Origin: Blasia pusilla
Taxonomy: Eukaryota > Marchantiophyta > Marchantiopsida > Blasiales
Direction of reading: 5' to 3'
Assembly: GCA_050084515.1 (NCBI GenBank)
Contig: CM114273.1
Coordinates: 31,930,001 to 31,994,000 of the forward strand
Length of the DNA stretch: 64,000 nucleotides
How positions within the stretch are numbered: the first letter of the stretch is position 1; every line of letters starts with the position of its first letter. Positions 12,057-22,399 of this stretch are shown here, piece after piece. Below the pieces are notes generated by a model that was not told the origin of the DNA, searched no databases, and saw nothing but the letters and a program-made list of their open reading frames with translations. The translations under genes and the position numbers were made by a program.

Positions 12057-12236
12057 CGCCCCCCTAGCTAGTGGTTCGGTCCCTCTAACTACAGATAGCC
12101 ATCTATCTCTACCTACCATGACATACATCTCTCGCACGCTAAGAGCAAGAAGGCCGGGTGCTCATGTGGCCCAATGGTTAGTCGCCTTCTTGTCATCCAT
12201 GTCACAAACACAAGGTGGAATGTAGAACTTCCTACT

Positions 12237-12587
12237 CTATGTACATCTCGGACACATCCATCGTCCCTGAGGAACACTAGTGAGAGGTGGCGTCAAACTT
12301 GCCATATGCCATCCTCTCGAACACCCATCACAGACTAGCATAGTGGCTGCACCACGGGCGGAACCACACAACATACACCGCAAGCTTGCAGGAACTATTG
12401 CTAAGTTCGGATCAACTATACCGTCAATGTTCGGAAAATGACATGGCGCATAGTTATGCACATGGTCCTTCCAAACCATACCATGGCGTCTCTCCAATAA
12501 GAGAACACCAGATGGCAAAACCTCACGCACTCTCAAGATAGTGCGCCTTGTAATCACATCCAACGTCGTGGGTACCGTTTGGTACAA
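12237..12587 (-). pseudogene. Integrase C-terminus fused to a PHD finger (element 1)
   Basis: The end of the element 1 polyprotein. The first part (RRTILRVREVLPSGVLLLER, then WKDHVHN) is the SH3-like C-terminal region of a gypsy integrase. It continues without a break into a PHD-type zinc finger at about 12240-12350: CMLC, nine residues, CDGC, SRGWH, then WMCPRC. PHD fingers bind histone tails, often H3K4, so in an integrase one would expect a role in choosing the insertion site. The Cys expected two residues after the PHD His is Ser here, so one zinc ligand is lost in this copy. The same region in element 2 keeps that Cys and loses another. Confidence 0.8.
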
Positions 12588-12602
12588 GTAGACATAGTCT
12601 CC

Positions 12603-13050
12603 CTAATGAAACCTCCGGATAGTAGGTGGATAACCACCTCCCCGAATAGTCGCATACCTCAACGTATCCCAATTTTCTGCAATCGCCAAGTTCTCAAACG
12701 CCATGGGCATCACTCTCCGAAACAACTTAGCCCTCTCAGAACATGCTCGCATCCATACATCAGGGTCATCAAGGTTCAACACCTCACAGGTATCTCGACC
12801 AATGGCCGCTGGTAAATCTGGCTCTCGGCCATAAAGCAACAAGTATAGTGAGAAAGACGCAACGGATGCTTGCCTGCTGAATGTGTATCCCATCCCCAAC
12901 CATGGCAATTAAAGGTCCCAATATCCTATGTGACCTCTCTGAGTGAGCACGGCTCCAAGCCCCAACATGCTCCAATCGGTATGCAACTCGAAAGGACGCC
13001 CCCTGATCGGTCCTCAATATGGGCGCGGACGTCAATCTGTCCTTGAGCAT
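12603..13050 (-). pseudogene. RNase H and integrase remnants (element 1)
   Basis: The piece 12784-13050 begins LKDRLTSAPIL, the start of the RT-linked RNase H, and 12603-12908 matches the integrase after its catalytic core (FSRQASVASFS, LYGREPDLP). In element 2 these two stretches are separated by about 1.2 kb coding the RNase H end, the zinc-binding HHCC domain and the DDE core. A deletion near 12945 has removed that segment here. The two pieces are also in different frames. Confidence 0.75.
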
Positions 13051-13106
13051 TTGAAATGCTCTCTCTTGCTCATCCCCCCATTGCCACTCCTAATCCACCT
13101 TGGTCA

Positions 13107-14060
13107 TCAGGTTAGCGGCTTCGCAATCTGAATGAAGTTCGCCAATCCCAAGAATGCACAAACTCGAATCACATCTGTAGGGCGTAGAATGCGTGAAATA
13201 GCCTCTACCTTTGTCTGTTGCACACCAAGGCCCCCATGGTATATCGTATGACCCAAGTACTCAATTTGGTCGTAGAAGAACTTGCACTTGCCTGGATGTA
13301 GCTTCAGCCCATGTAACTGCAATCGTCGAAACATCTCTTCTAGGTGTCGCTCTTGCTCCTCTAGATGTCGCTCATGCTCCTCAACCGTGGCGCTAAAGAC
13401 TACGATGTCATTAATATAACACCTAGCAAAGTCAAGACCTGCCAAGATCCTATCCATCACCCTCTGAAACTCAGTCGGAGTGTTCTTTAACCCAAATGGT
13501 AAAAACCGCCATTGGTACAAACAATCCTTCCCGTGAGGATCGATGACCCAAAATGCCGTCTTTTGCCTTTCCTCCAATCTGAAAGGTAGCTGATGGTATC
13601 CAGATCGCAAATCCAATGAACTGAAAACCTTTGCATGCCCAATCGCATCAAAGATCTCCTCAGGGGTGGGCATGGCATACCTTTTGGCCTTTGTTTGTCC
13701 ATTGATAGGTCAGTAATCTCCATACGTTCGCCATTCCGTCCAATTGCCATGCACATCCTTCTTGGCGGGCATGAGAGTGGCAGATGCATACTCTCCATGC
13801 GACATCTCCACTAGTCCTGGTCCAACCAAGTCCTGGCTCCTACTCTAAATCAAAGCTCTCTCCATGTCTCTGTACGTGTAGGATCGTGGGAAGATCGGCG
13901 TGTCACTCGACAACTCAATGCGGATCCCTAGACCCTTCAGTGTACCCAAATCATGCATACTAAATGCAAAATAGCTCTCATAACTCCTAAGGAACTGGTG
14001 CATCCGACGCCTCTCTCCTCTTGTCAACTTAGGGCCCATATTTGGCTCCCAAGTCTCCAT
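13107..14060 (-). pseudogene. Gypsy reverse transcriptase (element 1)
   Basis: Reads from METWEP (14060) through the RT domain: MPAKKD, DLRSGYHQLPF, CLYQWRFLPFGLKN, then the catalytic box, LHPGKCKFF, IEYLGHTIY and VCAFLGLANF. Two stops interrupt the first third. The catalytic YxDD is YIND, so the first catalytic Asp is lost. A seven-codon tandem duplication repeats the ERHLEE stretch, and the residues after LANF are deleted compared with element 2. RT is in the same frame as the methyltransferase upstream. Confidence 0.9.
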
Positions 14061-14096
14061 CGTGACTACGATAGGACTATCCCGGGCGGATGTCGA

Positions 14097-14105
14097 TGGT
14101 TGCTA
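14097..14105 (-). promoter_or_regulatory. Readthrough-type stop context UAG CAA CCA (element 1)
   Basis: Between the methyltransferase and RT, in frame with both, the sequence is TAG CAA CCA. This fits UAG-CAR-YYA, the tobamovirus-type context for readthrough. It lies 45 nt upstream of the METWEP codon block. The same stop at the same distance is found at 20692 and 25136. Confidence 0.65.
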
Positions 14106-14366
14106 TGGTGCAACCCCGTCTCGGACAATAGAACTCCCATCTCCATGTGCAGTACCCGAAACCACACTTGATATTGTGGCTATCATCTCCTCGCGTACTT
14201 GCAAAACATCCCAAGAAGTCCAAGGGTGTCTCTCCCTATCATCCTTGGTGCGTCGATCTCCTCGGGTCTCGCCCCCAGCCACTGCCTCAACCGTCTTGGT
14301 AGGCATGGGGCTCACCAACGCAACAACTGTGATCTGTCGCATCCTCAAACAACGCTGCTCAGCTAC

Positions 14367-15358
14367 TCCTAAGCTGAAAATCCATGTCAAGCAGTTCAGG
14401 TCCATCGCTTGACCCAAGACATGACATCGTGATGCTTCTGATAGTGACGATACTTCCGTCACTCCTGTGGGAAATCCCATCGCTCGCTCCCGCTCATCAG
14501 CGTTGGGCTCCACCAACCTCTATACCTTGTCATCCTAAACCAAGCGAGGTCCGGCCTCCTTCAATGCATAGGAAGCAGGAAAACTCACCAATGTGGGAAA
14601 GGCGGCTCGTGGCATGCCAATCCTGTTGACCACAATCAACGGCGGTCGATCATCGTGCCTCACTGCCCGTGATCGACGGCCCGGATCCAATATAGAATCC
14701 ATCAACAAATCCGAGGGACGCTCCACTCTCGCCTAAGCCCTCCGCAATACCTCATGTGGTACCAAGGTGATCCACCAAAGACGCGGGCGATGTGCTCGTG
14801 AATCCACACTTGCTGCATCTAACAACACTGCCACTCCAATCCATGCGCGCACCTGATGTGCACTCGTCACTACGTGGGACCTTGAATCGCCCAAAATTGG
14901 CATATTCTCCAAAAAGTATGTTGGAGAACGAGACTCATGCTCATGTAAATATCGCAAGATCCGCATCATCTCCCAAAACAACCTGGACCGATACCCGCTA
15001 CCTCGTCCAGCACTCGATTGCCCTGACACAGCCAACCAGCAATGACCAAGTCTATGGTCCCTATCCGCTACAAGTCCTGCACCCCCAACAATGAAATATC
15101 CCTCGGTAGGGAACTCTGGTAACCGTGAATGGCGGACGCAGACAACAAGTCGGGAAAACGGAGGCGTAACGGCGCCACATGGTGAAGTGAAGTGCGCCTC
15201 GCAACATCATCAATCTCTACATACAGGTACTGCTGCACGTGCACTCCAGCGTGCAAAACAGCAGCTAACCCAGTGCGGATCCCTCCAAAGAGATCCAACA
15301 CCCGAATACCCTTCTTTAGGATGCACCACACAATCAGGGTGATGTCCAAAGGGGTCAT
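14367..15358 (-). pseudogene. C5-cytosine DNA methyltransferase domain within the gypsy polyprotein
   Basis: About 330 codons carry the ordered motifs of a C5-cytosine DNA methyltransferase. Motif I is VLDLFGGIRTGLAA, motif II is YLYVEIDD, and the motif III region is IGTIDLVIAG. Motif IV reads GWLCQG (normally PCQ, with the catalytic Cys), then SSAGRGSGY with RSRLFWEMMRILR. Motif VI is YFLENMP, the motif VIII region is SAHQVRAW, and RAHRPRLWW follows. Motifs IX/X are ERERAMGFPTG and VLGQAMDLNCLTWI. Motif order is canonical, as in DNMT1/DNMT3-type enzymes. A one-base frameshift follows motif IV and TAG stops lie at about 14731, 14533 and 14518, so this copy is dead. Pro to Leu in PCQ is a C-to-T change. 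A function in methylating the element or host DNA is inference. Confidence 0.88.
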
Positions 15359-15454
15359 AGCAACATTCGTGCCAACTTGGGGTTCCTTTGACCCGTCACA
15401 CTCCAGTGCAAATGTCTCGCTCCAAGCTATCTACAAATGCTCAGTGGCTAAGCG

Positions 15455-16363
15455 TCAAAGCTCCTCAGTCGAGCCCCAAAGCAGCACCTCTCCTCCACGG
15501 ATCGATGCGGCTACTATGACACTCCTCTCCATAGAAATGTCAAGAACGGGAGTATCCTCTACATGGACATGTCCTTCAATCAAATCACTAGGCCAAGTGA
15601 TGGCATTGCTAAATGTTGCTAAGGTCGCCATCTCTCTTGCCGTCACTCGATCACAACACATGTGAATCGAACGGGTAATGAACTAAGGCGCCCATCACTT
15701 GATTTCCATCCTGGTCTGTAGGATGCTAACTCCTCCCAGTAATCGAGGGAAAACCCCATCGGGTATAACACTGCTCCACCAACCAAGACGTCGTAGGACT
15801 CTACATCAATCACTATCGCTTGGCTCGCACCACGAACTCATATGTAGGGTGATATACTGTGTGGTACTTGCTCCACCCAAGGATGTCTGTATCCGGAATG
15901 GACAACGCTCCACATCATCTCTCGTCAAGTCCAATCCTCTGAATGACGTTTTCCCTAACATCAGGGGTTGCGCTCCTGAATCCAACAAGACGCGCTGCGG
16001 ACTAAAAGCTCTACCTCCGAGACTCACCAACTGGAAGACCTCTCCTTGGTTATCTAGCAACACAACGCCAAGAGAAACCATGGCACGCTCTATCGTGGGT
16101 CTAGCGGGCATCTCTGCCATCCTAGCAGCCGCAGCCTGCCATAGATCTGACGTGGACGGCATGAGCATCCGCTCCAAGTGCAGGTCCATCACCTCCTCTG
16201 CAATCACCTCTGAGCGTGATGCAGGAAATCCAACTCCGCGCTCACATAGTGAAGCGGTCAGCCAAAAAGCCTTAGCGGGCGTGCCCCCCAACGTCATAAC
16301 ATTGGAAACAGAAAATAAAGGAGTGCGGTACACAACGGTGGCCGCCCCCAACAACGTGCTCAA
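15455..16363 (-). pseudogene. Retropepsin and linker to the methyltransferase (element 1)
   Basis: The frame 15806-16363 holds the aspartic protease signature VLLDSGAQPLMLGK, preceded by AFSPQR, typical of retroviral-type proteases of gypsy elements. The frame stays the same through 15455-15661 and into the methyltransferase at 15358, broken by stops only. Protease, linker and methyltransferase were therefore one coding unit. Confidence 0.8.
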
Positions 16364-16746
16364 TACATGCCCCTCCTGAGCATCAACAATAGAAGTCGTC
16401 GTAGTGCTTCTCCCATTGCCCTCCGCGCCTGCATACCAACAACATCACCAACTCTCCAGGAACTTTGATGAAGACCCATCGATGGGATCCTTATCGCTTT
16501 GGACAACGTGAAAGACTCAGGAAGCCTAGTTTGTTTTCTAGCTTCCCCTCGTTGTGGATCCAACTGTGCAGCTGCTCCACGCGTCACAACTGCGGCGGCC
16601 TCCATCTGGGCAACCCCGCATATCCAACCAGGATCCTCCATATCTTTGGCTGCTCCATATGATGTCGATGCCATGGATTCGGCATCGGGTAACCTCAATG
16701 CCATAGCGGCAATCTGCTCCTGTAGCTGTTGTATCTGAGCAGCCAT
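16360..16746 (-). pseudogene. Gag-protease linker with short coiled coil (element 1)
   Basis: Begins AAQIQQLQEQIAAMALRL, a heptad-like helical stretch of the kind found in Gag or in the linker before the protease. A frameshift separates it from the protease frame. Its place between the zinc-knuckle region and protease is the main support. Confidence 0.5.
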
Positions 16747-16949
16747 CCCAGCCTCACGTCCAACGTCTCCCTCGACGCATCTAGGTGGTGGGACTCTATC
16801 TCCTCCACGAGAAGCTCCACCACCCTGGTGGGAAACTCCAGCTCTTTATTCCCACCGGGACCACCTGGTGCACGTCCTCTAGCCCCACTCGGACCGTCTA
16901 CTCGCTCTGGTGCCTTCTCTGGCCCTCGGTCCGGACGTAACTTAGGATG

Positions 16950-18560
16950 TAAACTGAAACACCTGGTGCATGTGTGACAATACCTCTGACAATAGTCACA
17001 CTGATAACCTCCTGGTGTAGCATCATCTCCTCCTCCATGCTGAGCTACACGTCCATGACCGTGACAAGTGCAATCGCGCTGATGATGGGCTCCACCACAT
17101 GACCAACAAGTAATAGTAGGCGGCTGCTGCTAGGCCGTATATGAAGGCGCAGGTCTCTATGGCACGGCCTTTCGGTATCCTCCCTGAGCTTGTGGTGCAC
17201 ACAATTGTGAGTGGTCTCGCCCAGAACCCATGGTGGCTACGCTCTCCTCCGCCATGTTGCCCTCATTGTTCTCGGCGTCCTAAAAACATCTCCCCTAATT
17301 TGAGAGATGTTTTTAGGACCGCCGCACCCGTGTCCGCACGGTCCAATCCAACATCGCATTCCATGACTGGATAGCCTGAGCCTCTTTCATCCCCTAAGTG
17401 ATGTTGATCAACCAGCGCAAGCGAGTGTAAGCCTCACGCAAACTCTCACCCGGGCGCCTCTGGAAGTCGTGGATGCTCCGCAACTTCTCCATCCGTACCC
17501 TCTGGTAGCTCGCCCTCAACTCAACAAAGAACTCAACCACGGGGTTGAACCTGGGACGAACCCGACTAGATGGTGCAACTGCTCTAGTGCGAGTGACCCT
17601 TCCTAAAATATCACTAGTAGAAGAGGAAGTAGCCTCTCCTGACTCCTCCTCCTCATCTGGGAGCCGCTCTGTCCATGATACATAGTATGGGTCATAGTAG
17701 AGTCGTCATGCCTCAATCTCTTGGACATATGTGTGGGAGAACTCATAGTAATCGTCCATGGGCGCCCCCTCTAAATGTTGGAATATACCGTTCCATCTTG
17801 TAAACGGGTTGAACTCTCTAGAGTTCCTAGCCCGCTATGAGTCACACCAACTCCGCAATGAAGTCATGTAGCTCTGTGGTGCCTACAGCACCCAAAAATC
17901 TACTCGGTCCTCTACCCCGGTCGTCCATCTCATACGCCCAACTGGTAGGCCCACTCAATGTATACGGTGAATCACTAACACACTCCACTACACGCTCACT
18001 CTCATCTGAAGACGACATAGAAGGAGATCGAGGTGGTCTCTCACGTGGACACCCTCAAAACCTTGCACCACTACGGGTAAACCCTCCAGAGCTACTCTCA
18101 GGTCCACTATCTCGCCTCTCAAAATCCCAAAAGGACGCCGTGATGGCCCTCGTGCCCCTCTCACACGATCATTCTCAATCTCGTGAGTAATCCCTCAATC
18201 ATTCAAACTAAACATGGGGCACTCAATCTACACTCTCTTACTGAGACGTGTGTTGTGCGACAACAAGCAACGTGGTACGGAAAATCAACCGATCTATCAT
18301 CTCATCAAATCCATCCTCAACTGTAGACATCCCACACAGGTCTATGTCCCCTAAACCCATACATCATCGATGCTACTAGCATCAGCACGAAACCCAATAT
18401 CCCAAATAACTTCCCAACATCCGAAAATCCCTCACGTGTGTAGGGTAAGAGACCAGAATTGGTAATTTGACAATAATGTCGATATCGATCCTCGGCAATT
18501 GCAAATCTCGACCCCAACTCAATCGTGAAGACAACTCCTCCAATCAGCAAGTCGTACTCC
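16950..18560 (-). pseudogene. Gag of element 1 with zinc-binding Cys/His cluster
   Basis: Reading the minus strand through several stops, the segment near 17400-17500 gives SIHDFQRRPGESLREAYTRL followed by RWLINIT, the pattern of the retrotransposon Gag domain. Upstream is an acidic Ser-rich stretch (RLPDEEEESGEA). Further on, at about 16970-17110, CWSCGGAHHQRDC resembles a CCHC zinc knuckle and is followed by more paired cysteines (CDYCQRYCHTCTRC). Gag would form the particle and bind RNA. It is too decayed to fix a start. Confidence 0.7.
17277..17319. repeat. Perfect 16-bp inverted repeat inside gag
   Basis: Arms GTCCTAAAAACATCTC (17277-17292) and its exact reverse complement (17304-17319) enclose an 11-nt loop. 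The A+T-rich hairpin is foreign in composition to the surrounding GC-rich gag. Confidence 0.8.
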
Positions 18561-19790
18561 TCTCGTACTAACCCTGCTCAAACCTCCTTGATGTGCGGTG
18601 CGGCACTAGCAGCACGGGACGGCTACACACGGCACGGCACTTGGCGGCATATCCTCCTCAATCAGTAATTCACATGCTCTACACCTTAGTGAAGGAGCGG
18701 CTCCGCGATCGAGACGGTGCGGTGCGGCCACATGCGGCACGACGCGACAATTGGCGGCGAGTTGCGGCTACATGCGTCACGACACGATACTCGATCATCG
18801 TCGAGCGGCTACCAATCTCAACATAGCAACATGAAATGAAAACTCAAACACCATAACCCGAGGTCACGTGCCATCACTGGTTGATGACGAAACTGCGATG
18901 ACGGTGGCGGTAAACCAAAGTACGTGGTGGCGGCGCAAGTCAAAGAATCTACGGTAGTCATGGAAGACCCTCAACTCCATAATGGCGGCAACGACAACCA
19001 AAGGATGGACAACGGCCGAATGCAGCTCTGAGCAGCGCTAGGCGACGGCAACGGCAACGGCTGACGGTGGACGGTGTACCGTAGACGGTGACGGTTGAGC
19101 ATTGACGGCATACCGTTGATGGTGCAGCTTGATCATTGATGATGACGGTTGACCATCGACGGTGACCATTGACCATTGACCATTGAGGGCGGGCCCTTGA
19201 TGGTGATTATGAACGCGACGGCCGCCGCTGACGCGGCGGCTTGTTTAGGGTTTGAACACTTTAACCCTAAAATTGCCTAGCAATAGCAGTTTTGCAAGAT
19301 TGACCCTAACTTTTGGCTTGCAACTCTAAATTGCGCACTGTTTGCTGCACACCGTGCACATCTTCACAATCTACAAGAGCTTAAAAAAATATTTGGAATC
19401 AGACATTCCAGTAAAAATTGATAGGGACTATTAAAAATCCCAATGTCTCTTTCTCCTACACAAAATTTGGCAACACCTCCGCGCTGATTTCTCTCAACGA
19501 AAATGTAAAATATGTGAGACCACAAATCACCAAGCTACATGGTGCTCCCAAGAGCACCAGCATGGGACAACCTGCCCCTATACTCAATCCCTATCAAAAA
19601 TTGGGCAACGCTTCCGCTCGCCACTCTTCCACATGAAAACTCGGCACAGGAAACATCACAAGTAAGCGGCTCTTGCTCCGGTGAGCACTCCCATGAACCG
19701 CTGAACGGGAAATACAATCCCCAATGGGCAAAACCAGCGAGTGACCAGGGAGCTCCCCCATGAAGCTCTCTCACTCATTCATTCTCTCTT
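18561..19790 (-). other. 5' leader of element 1
   Basis: Between gag and the 5' LTR. It is GC-rich, with repeated GCGGCAC-type words at 18590-18790 and a GACGGT/TTGACCATT minisatellite at 19030-19195. No gene seen. Confidence 0.6.
19030..19195. repeat. GACGGTTGACCATT-type minisatellite
   Basis: Words GACGGTG, GTTGACCAT and CATTGACCATTGACC recur with short, irregular periods over 165 bp in the leader of element 1. Confidence 0.7.
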
Positions 19791-20304
19791 TGTAAACTAA
19801 GATCAAATTTCTCTCACAACACCATAGTTCTCACATGTGTGCATTCTCATATGTCTTTCTCAATGTCAAACCAAACCCACTCTTCTAATGAGAGGCTTGG
19901 GTTACAGACACAAGGCAAGCAAGACCATAGCTCATGCCAAGAGGTTCAATAAAGAGAAAATAAGCTCTCAAGCTTTCTCTCCTTTAGGTATATCCCTCTC
20001 CTCTCCCAAGCTTTCTCCATGGTAACCTATGCTCCCAAGTCACCTCCTTGGCTCTTGACCTGATGTAGGAGGTCAAGGGACATTTACCAAAAATAGAAAA
20101 GTTGATCATATACTCAAAATGGTACTTACCTAAAATAGTAAGTTCTTCATTATGGCTCCAAATGAGCCGAAACGAAGGGGAAACGTGCTCTCTCTCAGGT
20201 TTCTCGGAACCTCAACAGGTCATCCTCGACCTACTGAGCCTGTCCTCCACTAATCACAAAGGCGCTCTACTAGATCTCACCAATCTATCTTAAGAGACGT
20301 GACA
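19791..20304 (-). mobile_element. 5' LTR of gypsy element 1
   Basis: 514 bp. Read on the minus strand it starts TGTCACGTCT and ends CTTAGTTTACA, the canonical TG...CA. It matches 11416-11926 along its length. The next bases on the minus strand (AAGAGAGAATGAATGAG) show no obvious match to a tRNA 3' end. Confidence 0.88.
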
Positions 20305-20442
20305 TCTGGTACATATGCCACATGATCCATCAAGATAAAAGCAAATCTTTGAAGAAACCTTAAGGTCATAATCGAAGCAACCACAATCAAATTCCTAAAA
20401 AAATTTGTTGGTGTATATAGAACAATGGAGTAAAGCCCCTGT

Positions 20443-20577
20443 CGTGCGCATACATATTGCTACACAACATACATCGCTCGTCACATCTACACCACACAAC
20501 ACCGATCTTCCCCACACACGGGTCGATCCACACATGTACAAAAATCAACTCATACATATACATGGAGATCACACAAT
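20443..20577 (-). repeat. B repeat, inverted copy abutting element 2
   Basis: The reverse complement of 23886-24022, nearly identical over 130 bp. Element 2 begins abruptly at 20579, so this copy marks a rearrangement breakpoint. Confidence 0.8.
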
Positions 20578-20691
20578 CGAGCAGAGAGTGCGAAGGCGAC
20601 TAGAGTAGCACATGTTCATTTTTTGGATGTGGAGCATGGTGTAGGAGGTCAGAGTGGAGTGGTTGTTGCGGAGGTGGCTAGGGTTGTTACA

Positions 20692-20700
20692 TAGCAACCA
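20692..20700 (+). promoter_or_regulatory. Readthrough-type stop context UAG CAA CCA (element 2)
   Basis: In-frame TAG CAA CCA, 45 nt before the METWEP block of RT and identical in context and spacing to element 1. Confidence 0.65.
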
Positions 20701-20736
20701 AAGTCGGAGGTTGCGTCCTCTCCAAGTGAGGTCACG

Positions 20737-21736
20737 ATGGAGACTTGGGAGCCTGTGATAGGTCTCAAGTTGATAGGAGGAGAGCGACGGCGAGTTCATA
20801 GGTTTCTGAGAGGGCATGTCAGTTGTTTTGCCTTCAGTATGAGAGACTTGGGTACGCTGAAGGGTCGCGGGATACGGATTGAGTTGGCTAGTGATACGCC
20901 GATCTTTCGTCGACCCTACAGATATTCTGATATGGAGCGAGCCTTGATTCAATGCAGGAGTCAGGACTTGTTGGAGGCAGGACTTATGGAGTTATCACAT
21001 GGGGAGTATGCATCTGCCACAATCATGCCGGCGAAGAAGGATATGTATGGCAATTGGACGGATAGGCAGATGTGTGGAGATTACCGTCCTATCAACCGAC
21101 TGACGAGGTCGATCGGTGACGCCATGCCTACTCTCGAGGAGATCTTTGATGCGGTAGGGCATGCAAAGATCTTTGATACTTTAGATCTCCGTGATGGCTA
21201 TCATTCAGCTTCCTATCAGTCGAGGACAGGGAGAAGACAACATGGGGATAGATCGGTTCGGGAGAGATTGCTTGTATCAGTGGCGGTTCTTACCATTTGG
21301 GTTGAAGAACGCGCCTGCAGAGTTTCAGAGAGTGATGGCTAGGATTCAGGCTTGCTTGGATTTTGTACGATGTTACATAGGTGATATTCTTATCTTCAGT
21401 TTCACGGTTGAGGAGCATGAGCGACACTTGGAGGAGGTGTTTCGGCGATTGCAGTTACATGGACTGAAATTACATCCAGGCAAGTGCAGATTCTTTCAGG
21501 AGCAGATTGAGTACTTGGGACACACCATATACCCGAGTGGGTTAGGCATTCAGCAGACAAAGGTAGAGGCTATTGCGCAGATTCCACGCCCTACAGATGT
21601 GAGTCGAGTCCGAGCATTTCTTGGACTGGCGAACTTCTATCGGCAGTATGTCAAGGGTTTTAGTGCGATCGCAAAGTCTTTGACCTTGTTGACGACACTT
21701 GATCAGGTTTGGTTGTGGGGAGATGATCAGGAGTGA
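20737..21736 (+). pseudogene. Gypsy reverse transcriptase (element 2)
   Basis: Starts METWEP and contains MPAKKD, MCGDYRPINRLT, DLRDGYH, then after a frameshift CLYQWRFLPFGLKNAP, the catalytic box YIGDILIF, LHPGKCRFF, IEYLGHTIYP and RAFLGLANFYRQYVKGF. The first Asp of YxDD is Gly, so this RT could not have been active in its present form. Element 1 lost the same Asp by a different change. Confidence 0.92.
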
Positions 21737-21745
21737 GCATTTCAG

Positions 21746-22180
21746 GTGCTCAAGGACAGGTTGACGTCCTCACCCATTTTACACAGACCGGTTAGGGGTC
21801 GCCCATTCCAGTTACATACAGATTGGAGCATGTTGGGTCTAGGAGCAGTGCTTACTCAGAGGGATGACGAGGAGAGGGAGTTCGTTGTGGCTTACGCGAG
21901 TCGATCGAACAACATTGCAGAGGCGAAGTACAACTCCTACGAGAGAGAGTGCTTGGCTACAGTGTGGGCCGTGGCACATTTTAAGTGCTATTTATTCGGC
22001 AACCCTTTCACACTTATCACTGATCATTAGCCGTTGAGGTGGTTGATGGAGTCCGACAAGCTTACGGGAAAGCTTGCCATGTGGGCTCTATTACTACAGG
22101 AGTATGAGTTTGAGGTGGTTCATAGGCCAGGTCAGCTGAACCAGGATGCGGATGGGTTGAGTCGTAACCCATGTCCGAGT
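21746..22180 (+). pseudogene. RNase H domain (element 2)
   Basis: LKDRLTSSPIL leads into the RNase H fold (FQLHTDWSMLGLGAVLTQ, VVAYASRSNN, YERECLATVWAVAHFKCYL, ITDH), followed by LRWLMES and VVHRPGQLNQDADGLSR. The usual first Asp (H-T-D) is present. A TAG stop after ITDH interrupts the frame, where a Gln codon is usual in this position. Confidence 0.88.
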
Positions 22181-22399
22181 CAGAGAGACGACACAGGAGC
22201 TCGATGGCACGGAGAGAGTGATGAGGTGATGGTGCTCGGTTGGCATGCATCTGCCTATCTTTGTTGGTTGACTATGGCAAGTCAGCCACAGCTGATGACT
22301 CCAGTGGAGGGGTTGGATGATGAGTCTTTGGATCTGGAGGTTAGTGAGGAGGCGACAGATGGTCGTGATATCCATGACGACGTGGAGGTTGTGGAGTTC

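Larger units (their letters stand above)
11416..20304 (-). mobile_element. Element 1: Ty3/gypsy retrotransposon with DNA methyltransferase and PHD finger
   Basis: The element is bounded by matching LTRs (5' at 19791-20304, 3' at 11416-11926). On the minus strand it reads leader, gag, retropepsin, C5-cytosine methyltransferase, RT, remnants of RNase H and integrase, then PHD finger. From 15035 down to 12237 the same reading frame is used for the methyltransferase, RT, integrase end and PHD, apart from one displaced RNase H piece, so these are parts of one polyprotein and not a chance nesting. The copy is dead: it has several stops, a frameshift in the methyltransferase, and a deletion of about 1.2 kb removing most of RNase H and the integrase core. 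No clear primer-binding site was found, and the 5-bp flanks (TCTGG and TCTCC) do not match. Confidence 0.9.

Noticed and set aside
15699-16379. 226-codon plus-strand frame
   Set aside because: It is antisense to the retropepsin, whose DSGA motif and frame continuity are convincing.
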